Shown one piece after another: positions 24,550 to 35,764 of a DNA stretch of 64,000 nt. Below the pieces are notes generated by a model. That model searched no databases and was not told the DNA's origin. It saw only the letters and a program-made list of their open reading frames with translations. The DNA comes from Sabethes cyaneus (taxonomy: Eukaryota; Arthropoda; Insecta; Diptera; Culicidae): positions 74,812,838 to 74,876,837 of the forward strand of contig NC_071354.1 of NCBI RefSeq assembly GCF_943734655.1. The letters run 5' to 3'. Each line of letters begins with the position of its first letter. The first letter of the stretch is position 1. Made by a program: the position numbers and the translations under genes.

Positions 24550-27500
24550 TAAGCCGCCCACCAAATTCCGGTCCGGAATTTCATTGACTAAACGCCAAGG
24601 TACAAACTCATCCGCATCCATCGGTATCAACCTAAGTCGTCTAATGTCCGTTTGAGTTACTCCATGACGAGTTTTTACGGTCACCACCCTCACCAATCCA
24701 TCTTGGCCGGGGTGTGTCAGCATAATTCGTCATAGTGGCCATTGCTTCGGTTTTTCGTTCTCACCAACAATAAGCACAAAGTCTCCAGGTTTCAAGTTGA
24801 CTGTTGACTTCTGCCATTTCGAAAATAACTGGAGCGATCGAACGTATTCCTTCTGCCAGCGCTCGCGAAATTCTTGTGCCTTCCGTTGAACAAATTGCCA
24901 CCGAGTCATGGAACTGATGCGGCGTTCGAGTTGGTTAATTTCAGGCGCAGTGGTCAATGGTCGTCCAATAAGAAAGTGAGCCGGAGTTAATGGCTGCGGA
25001 TCACTAGGGTCGTTGGAGATCGGTGCAATGGGCCGCGAGTTCATACAAGCTGCAACTTGAGCAAGCAACGTAGAGAGCTCTTCGAACGTGTATATGTAGT
25101 TGCCTGATATTTTCGACAAAAGCTGCTTTGCCACCTTTATTCCAGCCTCCCATAGGCCTCCATGATGAGGGGAGCGAGGGGGGATAAAGCTCCATTCCAC
25201 ACCTTGATCGGCAAAAAAATCCGCTACCGTCGTTTTATATTCAGCTGAGTTTACAAGTGCGTTCAGCTCCTTCAGCAGTTTCGCAGCAGCCCGAAAATTA
25301 GTAGCGTTGTCGCTATACACACGCGCTGGTAAACCATACCGACTTGAAAATCTTGTGAAGGCAGCCAAAAACGCTGGCGTAGTTAGATCAGACACCGCTT
25401 CCAGGGCTACGGCTTTGGTGACAAAACAAACGAATAAAGCGATATAGCCCTTGCTCGACGCGATTCCTCTTGATTTGCGATTAGTTATGCTGACTGGACC
25501 GGCATAATCAATGCCCACTACTGAGAACACAGGTTGCGGCTCTAAGCGATCTGCAGGAAGCTGTCCCATTTGTTGGCGTAACGGGGCGGGTCTCACACGA
25601 GTACAAGTAATGCACTGCCGACAGATTTTACGGGCAGCAGTCGTTCCATAAGGAATCCAGAACCGACGGCGAGAGATTGCTAATAACGTTTGCGGTCCGC
25701 AATGAAGATTACTAATGTGCTCGTCGTGTAGAATTAATGAAGTCAAAGCTGAGCGTCGTGGAAGTAATATTTGATGCTTTGTGTTGTAGCATAGCTTTGA
25801 CAACCGAAGTCTGCCGCCCACCCTGAGGACTCCGTCCGAGTCAAGTTGTGGATCCAGTTGGTAGATGGGACTTCCAGTTGCAACCGACCTACCTTCCATT
25901 AAGCGCTGAATTTCATTCGGGAAGTGAGTATGTTGCGTGTGTCGAACGTATATAATTAGAGCTCTATCCAGCTCCGCAGCGGACAAACGTTCGGGACCAC
26001 GATAGGCGAATCGAAGAAGACGAGCCGTGACTCGCAGAAGCATCTGCTTGTTAGGATAATAACGAGCCAGCATATCGTCTAAAAATTGATTTTCATGGAC
26101 GGAAAGGAGGCCTACTGCTGTAGCCTTGCATTCCCGGTTAACTTGACTGCTCTGTGTAGTACTGAGCTCGACGGAAGGTAAAGAGTGCTGCCAATCTGGC
26201 CCATGCCACCAAAGCGAGTTTTTCTGTAGTGCAACCGGTAGGGCCCCTCGGGATATTACGTCTGCTGGGTTATCCTGCGTGCACACGTGGTACCAGTTGA
26301 TCGACGGCAAGAGTGTGGCAATATTCGCAACGCGATTCGCCACGTAGGTTTTCCATTTCGAGGCGCCACCGGCTATCCAAGCCAGTACGACCTGAGAATC
26401 ACTGTAGGCACGTGTCTCGTGGAACTGGATCTGTAAAGCTGCAGACACATTGTTGATAAGTTTCGCTAGTATGACCGCTGCATGCAGCTCCAACCGGGGA
26501 ATCGTAGACCTGTTGTTACCAATCGGCGCAATTTTCGACTTGGCACAAAGTAGATGCGAAGAGCGGTTGCCGGCTTCATCAATGGAGCGGACGTAGATGC
26601 AGGCGCCCATGGCCCTCTCGGAAGCTTCACTGTAGCCGTGCAGGAAGAGTCTCACCGGTGCTCGTGAGTCGATCACGCGTCTAGGGATCTGAAATGAATT
26701 GAGAGACGACAGATTCTGTGCTAATGTTAGCCAATCGTTGATTAACTCACCCGGGGGAGTTTCATCCCAGTCCACCTTCAGCTCCCACAGTTTTCGCATC
26801 ACCAGTTTCGCCATGACGATGACGGGGGCCAGCAAGCCCAGAGGGTCGAATAGGCTGGCGATTTCGGATAATATGATGCGTTTTGTGGGCTGAAAGCTCT
26901 TGTAAGGTTGATAAGAGAACAGGAACTCATCGCTGCACGGCTGCCAGTGGATTCCGAGGGCCTTTATAGTGTCGTCTTCGTGGAGCTCGATGGGGATCCT
27001 TACTTCGAGGTCGGCTTCAGGAACACCTTCTAAAGCTGAGGAGTGGTTCGATGCCCATTTGCGGAGATGAAAACCCCCAGTGGCAAACAATTCGGAAAGT
27101 CGTTGTCGCAATCGTTGTGCTTCTTCGGGGGAATCTGCACCGGTCAAAACGTCATCGACGTAAATTCCCAGCGAAGCTTTCTGGAACGTGTCAGGATCTG
27201 TGTGTGCAATTTGGTTCAACAATTGCTGGACGCATTTTGTAGCCAAGTATGACGCTGGCTTTGTACCGTAAGTGACGGTATTGAGTGTATATTCATCGAT
27301 TGGATCCTCTTCCTTCCATCGCCATAGTATCCGCTGATAGTCTCGATCCGATGCAGAAATTTTCACCATGCGATACATCTGCCTGATATCCCCAGTGAGA
27401 GCGATTGCCGGAATGCGAAAACGCAGGAGAATATTTATTAACGAATCTTGAATGACCGGTCCGGTCATCAAAACGTCGTTTAAAGATTTCCCGCTGGTCG

Positions 27501-29991
27501 TTTTTGACGAAGCGTCGAACACGACACGACACTTTGTCGTGGAGCTGGACTCCTTCAGGACGCAGTGATGTGGGAGGTATACTGCCCTTTTGGGTGATGG
27601 GATTGCAGCCAAACTCATATGTCCGGCATTTAGGTATTCTCGCAAAAACGCGTGATATTCAGTTTTCAACGAGGGCGATCTATTTAATTTTCGCTCTATG
27701 TGTCCGAGTCGCTTTACGACAATGTCACGGGATGCACCAAGGGAGCTAGGATTTTCACGAAATGGAAGGCGAACTTCGAAACAGCCTGACTGATCACGAA
27801 CGGTATTTTGCTCGAAGTGTGTCTCGCAGTTTCTCTCCTCTTCGCTGAAATGAGGTTCCGGGTTGATGTACTCCTCGATCTCGAAAAACCTTTGCAGCTG
27901 ATGAGAAAGTGTCTCGTTCGGAGAAGTAATTAAGCACGCACTGGAAGTTGATGTTGAATTGATGGCATCGTAGCGGCCCGAAACCACCCAGCCAAGTTTT
28001 GTGTTCTGCAGAATCGGGAAACGACCATCTGTATCCAAATTTATACGTCCTGGCTCAAGCAAGTCGAGAAACGGTTGCAATCCTAGTAGAAGGCTAATTT
28101 TCCCAGGATGATGAAATTGCGGGTCAGCCAAATAAACCGAGTCGGGAATTGGCCAGTCACTGATGTCCACTGGCCGCAGCGGAAGATCAGCCGAAATTCG
28201 GTCCAAAACTGCACATGGAATTGTTGTACGATAATTAGAGCACCTTGAAGCCACGGTGACCGACGTGCCCATGTTGGCATGCGAGCTAGTTGCAGATATT
28301 CCTTGGAAATCCAAATCGATTGGTGATTTTTCTATACCCAGACGGTCACAGAGGTCCTTTCTAATGAAACTCAGGTGCGAAGCACAATCAAGTACCGCGC
28401 GGATTGCGTGGCGACGACCGTATTTATCGAAGACATCGACTGTGGCTGTCAGTAACAGCACATTAGACCCATCCAGATGGTCGGCTAAGTTGATGGACGA
28501 GATAAGTGCTTGAGATGCAGCCGGGAATGTACGATTAACTGCCGACGATGACGAACTATTAGATGACTGGAAGGCTTGATGGAGAAGTGTATGATGCATT
28601 TGATTGCACTTTCTGCATGATCCAGCCTTGCATGGCTCGCCGGTGTGATGCTTCAGGCAGTTTTGGCATAGCTTGAGCCTGGAAATCATCGAACAACGGT
28701 CAGTTGGGCTAGCGTGAACAAACTTACCGCACTGATATGGCTGATGACCGGCCTTCGAACAAATGCCACATACCGACGGTGGCATGTCAGTAGCTACGAG
28801 AGAGGACGTTGACCTATACGGATATCGCGGCGATGGCGATTTAACTGGGATCGATGCATTGTGTTCCCGAGTAGGTTTTCGAACAGGTTGAGATAATTGT
28901 AGAGCACCGCATCGATTGTCTATAAATTTCAATAGTGCGGCGACGGTGATGTTGGGCTCGTCCATATCCATTGTTTTTTGGCACCACAATTCCTTTGTTT
29001 GCTGGTCGAGCTTTTCGTAGATGATATGGAGCAGCCAGATATCGCGTCCTTCACGTTGAAGTGCAGTTAAAGCCCGAATCACTTCATCTGACACATCATG
29101 GAGGGAGCGTAACCCAGCCGGGGACGATAATGTCAAGGCAGGTTGGCTCAAAAAACGTGTGATGTGTAAGTTTGCAATTTCGCGGGGCTTGTTGTAGCGG
29201 CTTTCTAGCTTTTGTAGGGCCGGCAGATAATTTGCATCCTCGACGTTCAAGTGGGATACAAGCGTAGCGGCTTCACCTGCCAGATGAGTCTTGAGAAAGT
29301 AAAGTTTCTGACTCGGGCGCAGCGACGGATTTTGATGAACTGAGCCACAAAAGAGATCATAAAACGACTGCCATTCTAGATAATTCCCACTGAAGATGGG
29401 GAGGTCCATTCTTGGAAGCCTGAGATCCGGCAGCGGGGTGAATTCAGGGTGCACTGTAGGAGATGCTGGGATGTCCGGAGATGATGTGGCCGCTGCATTT
29501 CCTGATAAAGCTCGTAGAAGCTGCGCTTGCTGTTGCACGAAGATTTCGATGAAGCTTGTATTGCCGCCATTTTGTTGATAAAGTGTATCCTCGTGTTCGG
29601 TGGGTAACACACCCACTCGTCTCTGCAATTTCACTAACCCCTTTTTCAGCGACATGTACTCCTCCTCAAAGGCTATCTGATGACTCATAGCCTCGTCGTA
29701 AGCAGCATCGGTGTCGACGGTGTTGAGGATCCTTTGATGAATTGCAAGATACGATGACCAGACACTGTTGAGGTTATCCAATTCCGCTGCGACGTCTTCC
29801 AGATCAGCGCTATCGGCATCCTCAAGCTTCTCTAGCACCTTTGTAATGCGCTCAATTCGCGGTGCATGGGATTTTCGGGATCTGAGAAGCTTATCCATTG
29901 TCCCAGAAACAAAATGGTGCTTAAACTGTTCTTCAACACGCGGGAAAGGCACTGAGACGCGAGTTTCGCTTAGAGCGAACAAATAACTCAC
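24502..29991 (-). CDS. BEL/Pao gag-pol polyprotein with one in-frame stop
   Basis: 1,753 codons from 29,991, then TGA at 24,730-24,732, then 75 more sense codons in the same frame to 24,502. Domains in order: coiled N-terminus and DUF1759 gag-like region (about 190-300); Cys/His zinc knuckles (about 408-471); aspartic protease with DCAS at about 535-538; reverse transcriptase with motif A Asp at about 868 and YVDD at about 944-947; the Peptidase_A17-type linker; RNase H (about 1,115-1,255, with PRLEL and SDSQ); integrase with an H-H-C-C zinc site (about 1,422-1,463) and catalytic D1495, D1561, E1615; and a DUF5641 tail broken by the stop. Variant residues: DCAS where DSxS is usual, and SEASE in RNase H where an Asp is usual. 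The TGA removes the end of DUF5641; read-through or a point mutation are both possible. The start was chosen as the first ATG after the primer site; MDKLL at codon 32 is an alternative. Confidence 0.93.
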
Positions 29992-30042
29992 TATGACCGA
30001 ATTGTCCGACGGATATTCACACGAAAGGTAACCGGGGTCCCA

Positions 30043-30059
30043 TCCGGCTCGAAGGACCA
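30043..30059 (-). other. tRNA-Tyr-type primer binding site
   Basis: On the minus strand, TGGTCCTTCGAGCCGGA lies five bases after the 5' LTR. It is complementary to a tRNA 3' end that I recognise as insect tRNA-Tyr (acceptor strand ending CGAAGGACCA). This is where reverse transcription would be primed. Confidence 0.75.
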
Positions 30060-30064
30060 GCTTT

Positions 30065-30328
30065 TGGGGGGACGATTGCCAACTTTACTGTTGGTCTCGA
30101 GAAAAATTTGATCGAAAAATCGCGACGGACGGAGCGTTCGGAAAATGGTGTCAACCAGGCGAGTAACAAATTGAAAGTGATTTTATTGATAGTGTGTGAT
30201 AAGAATAAGTGATACAATTCGATTGTAGTTATAAGTGTGTAGGTTGGTTCATCAAGTTTTCGTGTAGTAGCGGCGTGAAACTAGACAGCTTCGTCAAGCT
30301 GAGGTTGTTCGCAGTTTACGTTCCTACA
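30065..30328 (-). repeat. 5' LTR of BEL/Pao element
   Basis: 264 bp, identical to the left LTR. It should contain the promoter for leftward transcription. Confidence 0.95.
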
Positions 30329-30853
30329 GAAGATATAGAGGTTTTCGATTCAAAATATCATAGTTTTCCACGACGTCTCACACTTCCGTTGGCACATATT
30401 TTCGAAAACGGAATTCACGGTCTAAAAGTACGTATCTGGAACTACAAAATTCATGTAATGACATTTTTCCAGACTTCTCCTGTTCTGTAGGAAACGCACT
30501 TGAAAAGTGAGTATTTTTACATACAACTCAACTGTTCCGTACTTTTGTTTTACGTGTAGATCACCCACGTATTTCTTATGCAATGCCACAAACATCACCT
30601 AGCAACTATTATGTACATAATTTGTTTTCTCATACATGTCAAATCAAAAAAGAAAGAATCTATACGATTAACGCGTGTATTTCCGCTAGAATCAGTATTT
30701 TCCGCGTGTAGTGAAAGGTGAATTAAAGTGAATTGCCGTAACATCTGCAGTAGAACTTCAAGAAAGAAAATGTCCAGAAATATCGCTGGTGAGTTAGAAA
30801 ACGATGCTTTAAAACCTTATTAAAAAATAATATTAGGGGGTACTTTTAAAGGA

Positions 30854-32991
30854 ATGGACAAACGCGAATTGTTTTCTTTGTGGAAAAATACGCAAGGAAG
30901 CTCCGCCGAAAAAATCCAAAAAGTATGTGATGAAGTTTTCAAAACATACGGTGTCGTAAAGAAGGACATGCCGGTGGAATCGAGAGAAAAAATTTGTTCA
31001 ATTGTAAGGGATACATGCATGTTTTTCAAAAAGAATTATCTGAAATATAAACGAAGCACAACACAAGTTTTTAAGTATAATGAAGAGTATTTCAACGCGC
31101 CATTACAAATTTCTGGAGAAATTTTTGAAAATATATACAATGATTATGATGTCCCGACTGCTTCATCGATTGATACCGCATCCCCATTAAACAAGTCTCA
31201 TCGAGGTACAAAAATTAATTTTATTTTATGCTGTCTACAAAATGCAGCTCGATTTTTTTTGTATCAATAGGTCGTCCTAAAAAACGTTTGTCCGAGTTGA
31301 GTGCTGAGAGAATGCGTAAAATCTCTCGTCATCAAGCCGCAGAAGTAAGCAACTGTGAGCTTATTCTGCTAGAATCAGTCTGCAAGGCAGCAAAGCAAAA
31401 TGGAAATACTTGTCTATACAAAATAATCAAAAAAATTATGAATTCCAAAAATCTTGAAAACATTTTGGAATGCCTCGAAGCGAAAATTCCAAAGCCATTT
31501 TCACCAGGCGAAGCCTTGGGTTTACTATTAAATGAGTCCTTAAGTAAAGCTTCTTATATGAGATTAAGAAAAGATACACAAGAAAGAAACGTTTATATTT
31601 TTCCAAGCTACGATCAGGTACTTGGTATTTTAAATAGGTAATTGGGTAATTGTTAAATTTTCTAAAACTAGTAATATCATTCAGGTTATGAAGGCGAAGG
31701 CTGAATGCCCTCCGGAGAAGATAGTAATATCTTCAACAAAAGCGTCAACAACTATAAGTTCTCTGGCTAAGCACACGATTGGCAGAATTGTGGATAGTCA
31801 CTCATTGATTGAAGAAGCAGATGAAGGTACGCATGGTGTGCATTTTTTCGACAGCTTACATATTATTTTTTATAGCTACCATGATATTTGCTTACGGAAT
31901 GGACGGAACCACAGGCCAGTCAAGTTATAACCAAGCTGACGAAGCAGGTGCAATGGTAGATGACCATTCATTATTTACGGTTACAATGACTCCTCTTCAA
32001 TTGAAGAGTAAATGTGGAAAGCTTCTCTGGGAAAACGATTCACCACAATCAGTGCGATCAGTGAGACCGCTGATGCTCGAGTATGCAAAAGAACGTCCAG
32101 AATATGTCAGAGAAATCGACAATGATCTGCAGTGTCAAATTAAGAAGTTAAGTGCATTTGAGTTTGCAAGCAAAGATAAAATAATTAAAGTCGAATGCAA
32201 ATTCTACCAAACGATGATTGACGGGAAGGTATTGAATATGAATAACAAAGGAATTTTAATTCTACTTATAAATTTCTGATTATTTGAAGGTTTTGAATGT
32301 ACTAACAGATACAAAATCTTCCCAATCGTGTCCGATTTGTCACTCAAAGGCAAATCAGTTCAATAAATTGAATAGAAAAGATTTTGCTACACCAGATGAG
32401 GCACTTCGGTTTGGTTGCCAGCCTTTGCACGCGACAATCAACATCTTTAATTGTTTGCTGCACATATCATACAGAGTGGGAATTCGCATATGGCAGATAA
32501 GAAAACCCGATGATAAACTCTACTTTAAACAGAGGAAAGCTGAAGTACAGGCCATGCTACTACGTGAGTTCAACGCACACGTCGATGTTCCTAAGCAAGG
32601 AGGAGCTGGTTCGTCAACAACCGGAGCCTTGTGTCGTAAGCTTTTATCTAATCCTAAAAAACTTGCGTTGGCACTTGGCCTCAATGAGCAGTTAGTGAAA
32701 TACCTAGCTGCAGTTTTACTAATAGTAAACAGCTTGGACACGGTCAACCTGCAAGATTTTGATCAACTGTGCGACGAAACATTTACGCTGTATGTCGAAT
32801 TATATAGTTGGTATCCCATGCCAGCTACGCTTCACAAAATTTTAGTGCACTCTACCAAAATCATTGCTGCTCTTCCTCTTTCATCTGGGTTTATGGGAGA
32901 ACAAGGTTCAAAATTACCAAGTAAAAACTGCTTTTTCAAGATTTACCCTGACTTAATCTATAAAAACCGTTGTATAGCGATACACAGATGA
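30854..32991 (+). CDS. Transib/RAG1-like transposase, five exons, C-terminus lost
   Basis: Proposed exons: 30,854-31,205; 31,271-31,617; 31,685-31,826; 31,876-32,228; 32,290-32,991. Introns of 65, 67, 49 and 61 bp all have GT-AG ends, and all phases agree, giving 631 codons. Joins restore conserved phrases: GRPKK across intron 1, YGMDGTTG after intron 3, MIDGK|VLN across intron 4. Candidate catalytic Asp residues are codons 31,902-31,904 (GMDG) and 32,220-32,222 (MIDG). A CPIC pair (32,329-32,340) and HKILVH (32,833-32,850) match the spacing of the RAG1 zinc site (CxxC ... HxxxxH). After GFMGEQG the frame runs into the right inverted repeat (from 32,923) and stops at 32,989. The expected third acidic residue in an E-x-x-N-K block is absent. 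The family assignment rests on motif memory plus the CACTATG ends. The start ATG at 30,854 is tentative; an ATG at 30,770 precedes a possible GTGAGT donor, but joining it breaks the frame. Confidence 0.78.
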
Positions 32992-33248
32992 GATACAACT
33001 TTGGTTTCTTCAGCAAAGTTTCTGAAAAATAAATAATTTACAACTTTGTAGTAGAAAGTATTGCTCTATATCACAAGACTAAAAAGTTAAAATTTTTATA
33101 ACGAGTAAAAGTGGACCACCCTAATGACTAATTATACCAAAAGATCTTTTTTTCCAAACAAAATCTTCTGAATACATGAAATATGTACGGCCAATGGTTT
33201 TCGAGATATTGATTTTTGTCTGGAATTTTTGCTTTTTCGACCATAGTG
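32923..33248 (-). repeat. Right terminal inverted repeat of the Transib-like element
   Basis: About 326 bp, the reverse complement of 23,836-24,165, ending CATAGTG before the GCTTG target duplication. The last ~23 codons of the transposase frame are read from this repeat. Confidence 0.9.
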
Positions 33249-33345
33249 GCTTGGTGTGAGGACAATTTTCCGGATTTTATTGTTTCGAAAGAGTGGCCTG
33301 CCTGTTCGCCTGATTTGAATCCTCTTGACTTCTATGCTAGGCAAA
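33249..33345 (+). pseudogene. Tc1/mariner transposase relic, right fragment
   Basis: Reads WCEDNFPDFIVSKEWP, then CSPDLNPLDF, the well-known end of a mariner-like catalytic domain with the final acidic residue in PLD. It continues in frame from the left fragment once the Transib element and one GCTTG copy are removed, and decays after about 33,345. Confidence 0.7.
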
Positions 33346-33349
33346 CTAG

Positions 33350-34130
33350 GGAGCACCAAAGGATTGACCATGGATACCCCAAGCAACACAGCTTGTTAGA
33401 GAATAGTATAACATTACATACATCAGAACTGCTCTATTACCAGAAAAGCGCAAAAAATTGAAGTCTAATAAAACAACAATTGAAGGAAGTATGTATCAGG
33501 TTATTTCATACCATTTTAAAACGTTATTATAGTATAAGCCGCAACTTGTTCTTTCAGTAGTTTAAATTTAGTAATGTAATGTAGTTTAAATTTAGTAATT
33601 CAAACATTATTCATTTGATATGAGCTGTCAAATAAATTCATGTTATCACAAAACATCTCAAAACCTTAATAATAACGACACATGTTTCAAAGTACGTTTA
33701 TAGTACTCTTAACCGACTACTTTGCATGAAGATTATTTTCTAACTTGTTTTGTGTGTTACTTGGGACTTTCATGCAACGTTTGGAAAAGATTTAGTATGA
33801 AATGCTTCAGGTTATCGTGCGTGCCAGCTGTAATGCTTTTCAACAACGATTGTGACTGGTAATTAAAGAAAAGGCAAAAAGATTTGAATAGGACTGATTT
33901 AAGACAAATGTTATGGATATACTACGACGAACTGACATGACAGATAGAAGAAAATCCATTAAAAACCACCGTCCACATTTTGCTTGTACACTAGCACCCT
34001 CTGTTAGGCATGTTGTCGAATACCCTATATTTGTAAGGTTTTGTACGGCATTTACATTTGTATGTTTTTTACTGAAAACTCAAAGTAACGGAATAATCTA
34101 TACGACCCTGGCAAAAGAAAAAAGACAATG
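33350..34130. other. intergenic DNA, no gene seen
   Basis: AT-rich. May include remnant mariner flank, but no further homology is visible. Confidence 0.4.
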
Positions 34131-34136
34131 ATTACT

Positions 34137-35760
34137 GGAAACTTGGTACTTGGAATGTCAGGACTCTACTTGAACCGGCACGCGCGATTATCCTGGCAAA
34201 AAAGCTGCAGAAGATGAAGGTCGAGGTTGTAGCCATCTAAGAAGTGCGATGGCCGAGGACGGAAGAACGCGAATTCCGCGCAATGGATCCTATTGCGGGG
34301 ACGACATTCAAGTATCAAGTCTACTACAGTCGCGGCAATAAAGCAGAGCATGGAATCGGATTCGTATGGAAAACAAATGAAGTGTGTCATTAGGTGGAGG
34401 CCCATCAATGACCGTCTATGCGTGTTGAGGATTAAGGGCAAATTCTTTAACTACAGCCTGATAAATGTGTACACACCGACGAACGACAAACCCGGTGACA
34501 TAAAAGAGGAGTTCTATGATCCTCTCTACAGGACATATAGAGAGTACCCAATACATGACATAAAGATAGACATCGGGGATACAAATGCACAGGTCGAACG
34601 TGAAGAGTTCTTTCGTCCCGTTATTGGTAGAGAAAGCCTCCATCCTACACAAAAGACAATGGCTAATAAGCTTCGCTGCAGCCAAAGAAATGGTTATCTG
34701 TAGTACCCATTTTGTACGATGGAACATTCGGAAGCACACCTCGAAACACCCTAATGGAAAGGCCTACTCTCAGATTGACCACGTTCTGGCTGAAGGCCGG
34801 CACTTTTCTGATGTCGCTGATGTGCGATCCTTCCGGGGACCAAACGTCGACTCGGACCACTATCTCGTAGTAAGCAAGAGCCGTGCCCGGCTGTCCAACG
34901 TATTCAAATCGAAACCAACGAAGAAGATACGCCTGAACACTCGGCGGTTATCAGCGGAAGGAGTTGCTGCAGAGTACTCTCGGAAGGCTGATGAGCGCAT
35001 CGGTAAACAATTTGGGGAGAACCTGAACTAACAGTGAAGAGTGGAGGCACATCCTCGATGCGATCAGTACTACAGCGCGAGAAGTGTTGGGTACTACTGC
35101 TGAAGGCCGGCATCCCCGCCGAACTTTTACAAGTCGGGAGCGGACGGCTGTATTGTGCAATGCATCAGGTTATACTAAAGGTATGGACTGAAGAGGAACT
35201 ATCTTCAAACTGGTTGGAAGGTCTCGTATGCCCTATTTACAAAAAGGACCATCGACTTGAATGCAGCAATTACCGAGGTATTACTCTCCTCAATTCTGCA
35301 TACAAAATTCTCTTCCGCATCCTGTTTCTCAGACTGAGGCCGTTGCAGAAAACCTTTGTTGGCGAATGCCAGTGCGGTTTTCGCGAGGGACGCGTCCAAA
35401 GAGACGGACCAAATGTTCACCTTGCGACAGATCCTCGATAAATTCCGGGAATTCAACTTGCAGACTCACCATTTGTTTACAAACTTCAAGGGGGCGTACG
35501 ATTCAGTTAAACGAAATGAGCTGTGGCAGATTATGCTTGAACATGGTTTTCCAACAAAACTGATTAGGCTGATACGTGCTATCCGTGCTGGTTCAAAATC
35601 AAGCGTCAGGATATCGGGTAAGACATCAGACTTGTTTGTGACGTTCGATGGTTTGAAGCGAGTTGACGGGCTATCGAATTTGCTGTTCAACATTGCATTG
35701 GAAGGTGCTATTCGAAGGGCATGCGTGCAAAGAAACGGTACCATCATCATGAAATCTCAT
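34137..35760 (+). pseudogene. RTE-type LINE relic (endonuclease plus partial RT)
   Basis: Starts with the AP-endonuclease motif GTWNVRTLLEP and continues through VEVVAI*EVRW, where the usual catalytic-region Gln/Glu codon has become TAA, then HGIGFVW. Several frame changes follow (about 34,390, 35,030 and 35,350). The RT part has NYRGITLLN and a motif A reading FTNFKGAYD, in which the catalytic Asp is replaced by Asn, then DGLSNLLFNIALEG. Homology stops near 35,760, before the YADD block, so the 3' part is gone. Inactive. Confidence 0.8.
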
Positions 35761-35764
35761 ATGT

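Larger units (their letters stand above)
24286..30328 (-). mobile_element. BEL/Pao LTR retrotransposon, 6,043 bp
   Basis: Flanked by a 5-bp duplication GAAGA (24,281-24,285 and 30,329-30,333). Two 264-bp LTRs (24,286-24,549 and 30,065-30,328) are identical base for base and have TG...CA ends. The element is transcribed leftward: 5' LTR at the right, then a tRNA-Tyr-type primer site, one long gag-pol frame, and the 3' LTR at the left. Identical LTRs imply very recent insertion into the Transib-like element. The only lesion found is an in-frame TGA near the end of the polyprotein. Confidence 0.95.
23836..33248 (+). mobile_element. Transib/RAG1-like DNA transposon, interrupted
   Basis: The ends are exact inverted copies beginning CACTATGGTCGAAAAAGC. 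The first seven bases fit the Transib consensus CACWRTG, which is like the RAG heptamer CACAGTG. A 5-bp duplication GCTTG flanks it (23,831-23,835 and 33,249-33,253), the Transib target size. The terminal inverted repeats are about 330 bp, long for this superfamily. Removing the BEL/Pao insertion and its 5-bp duplication leaves 3,365 bp. It carries a multi-exon transposase (30,854-32,991) with RAG1-like zinc elements. It sits inside an older Tc1/mariner relic. The right inverted repeat cuts into the transposase C-terminus, so the copy is probably a deletion derivative. Confidence 0.85.

Noticed and set aside
30770..30835. Upstream mini-exon of the Transib-like transposase (ATG then GTGAGT)
   Set aside because: Joining to the nearest acceptor gives a stop within a few codons.
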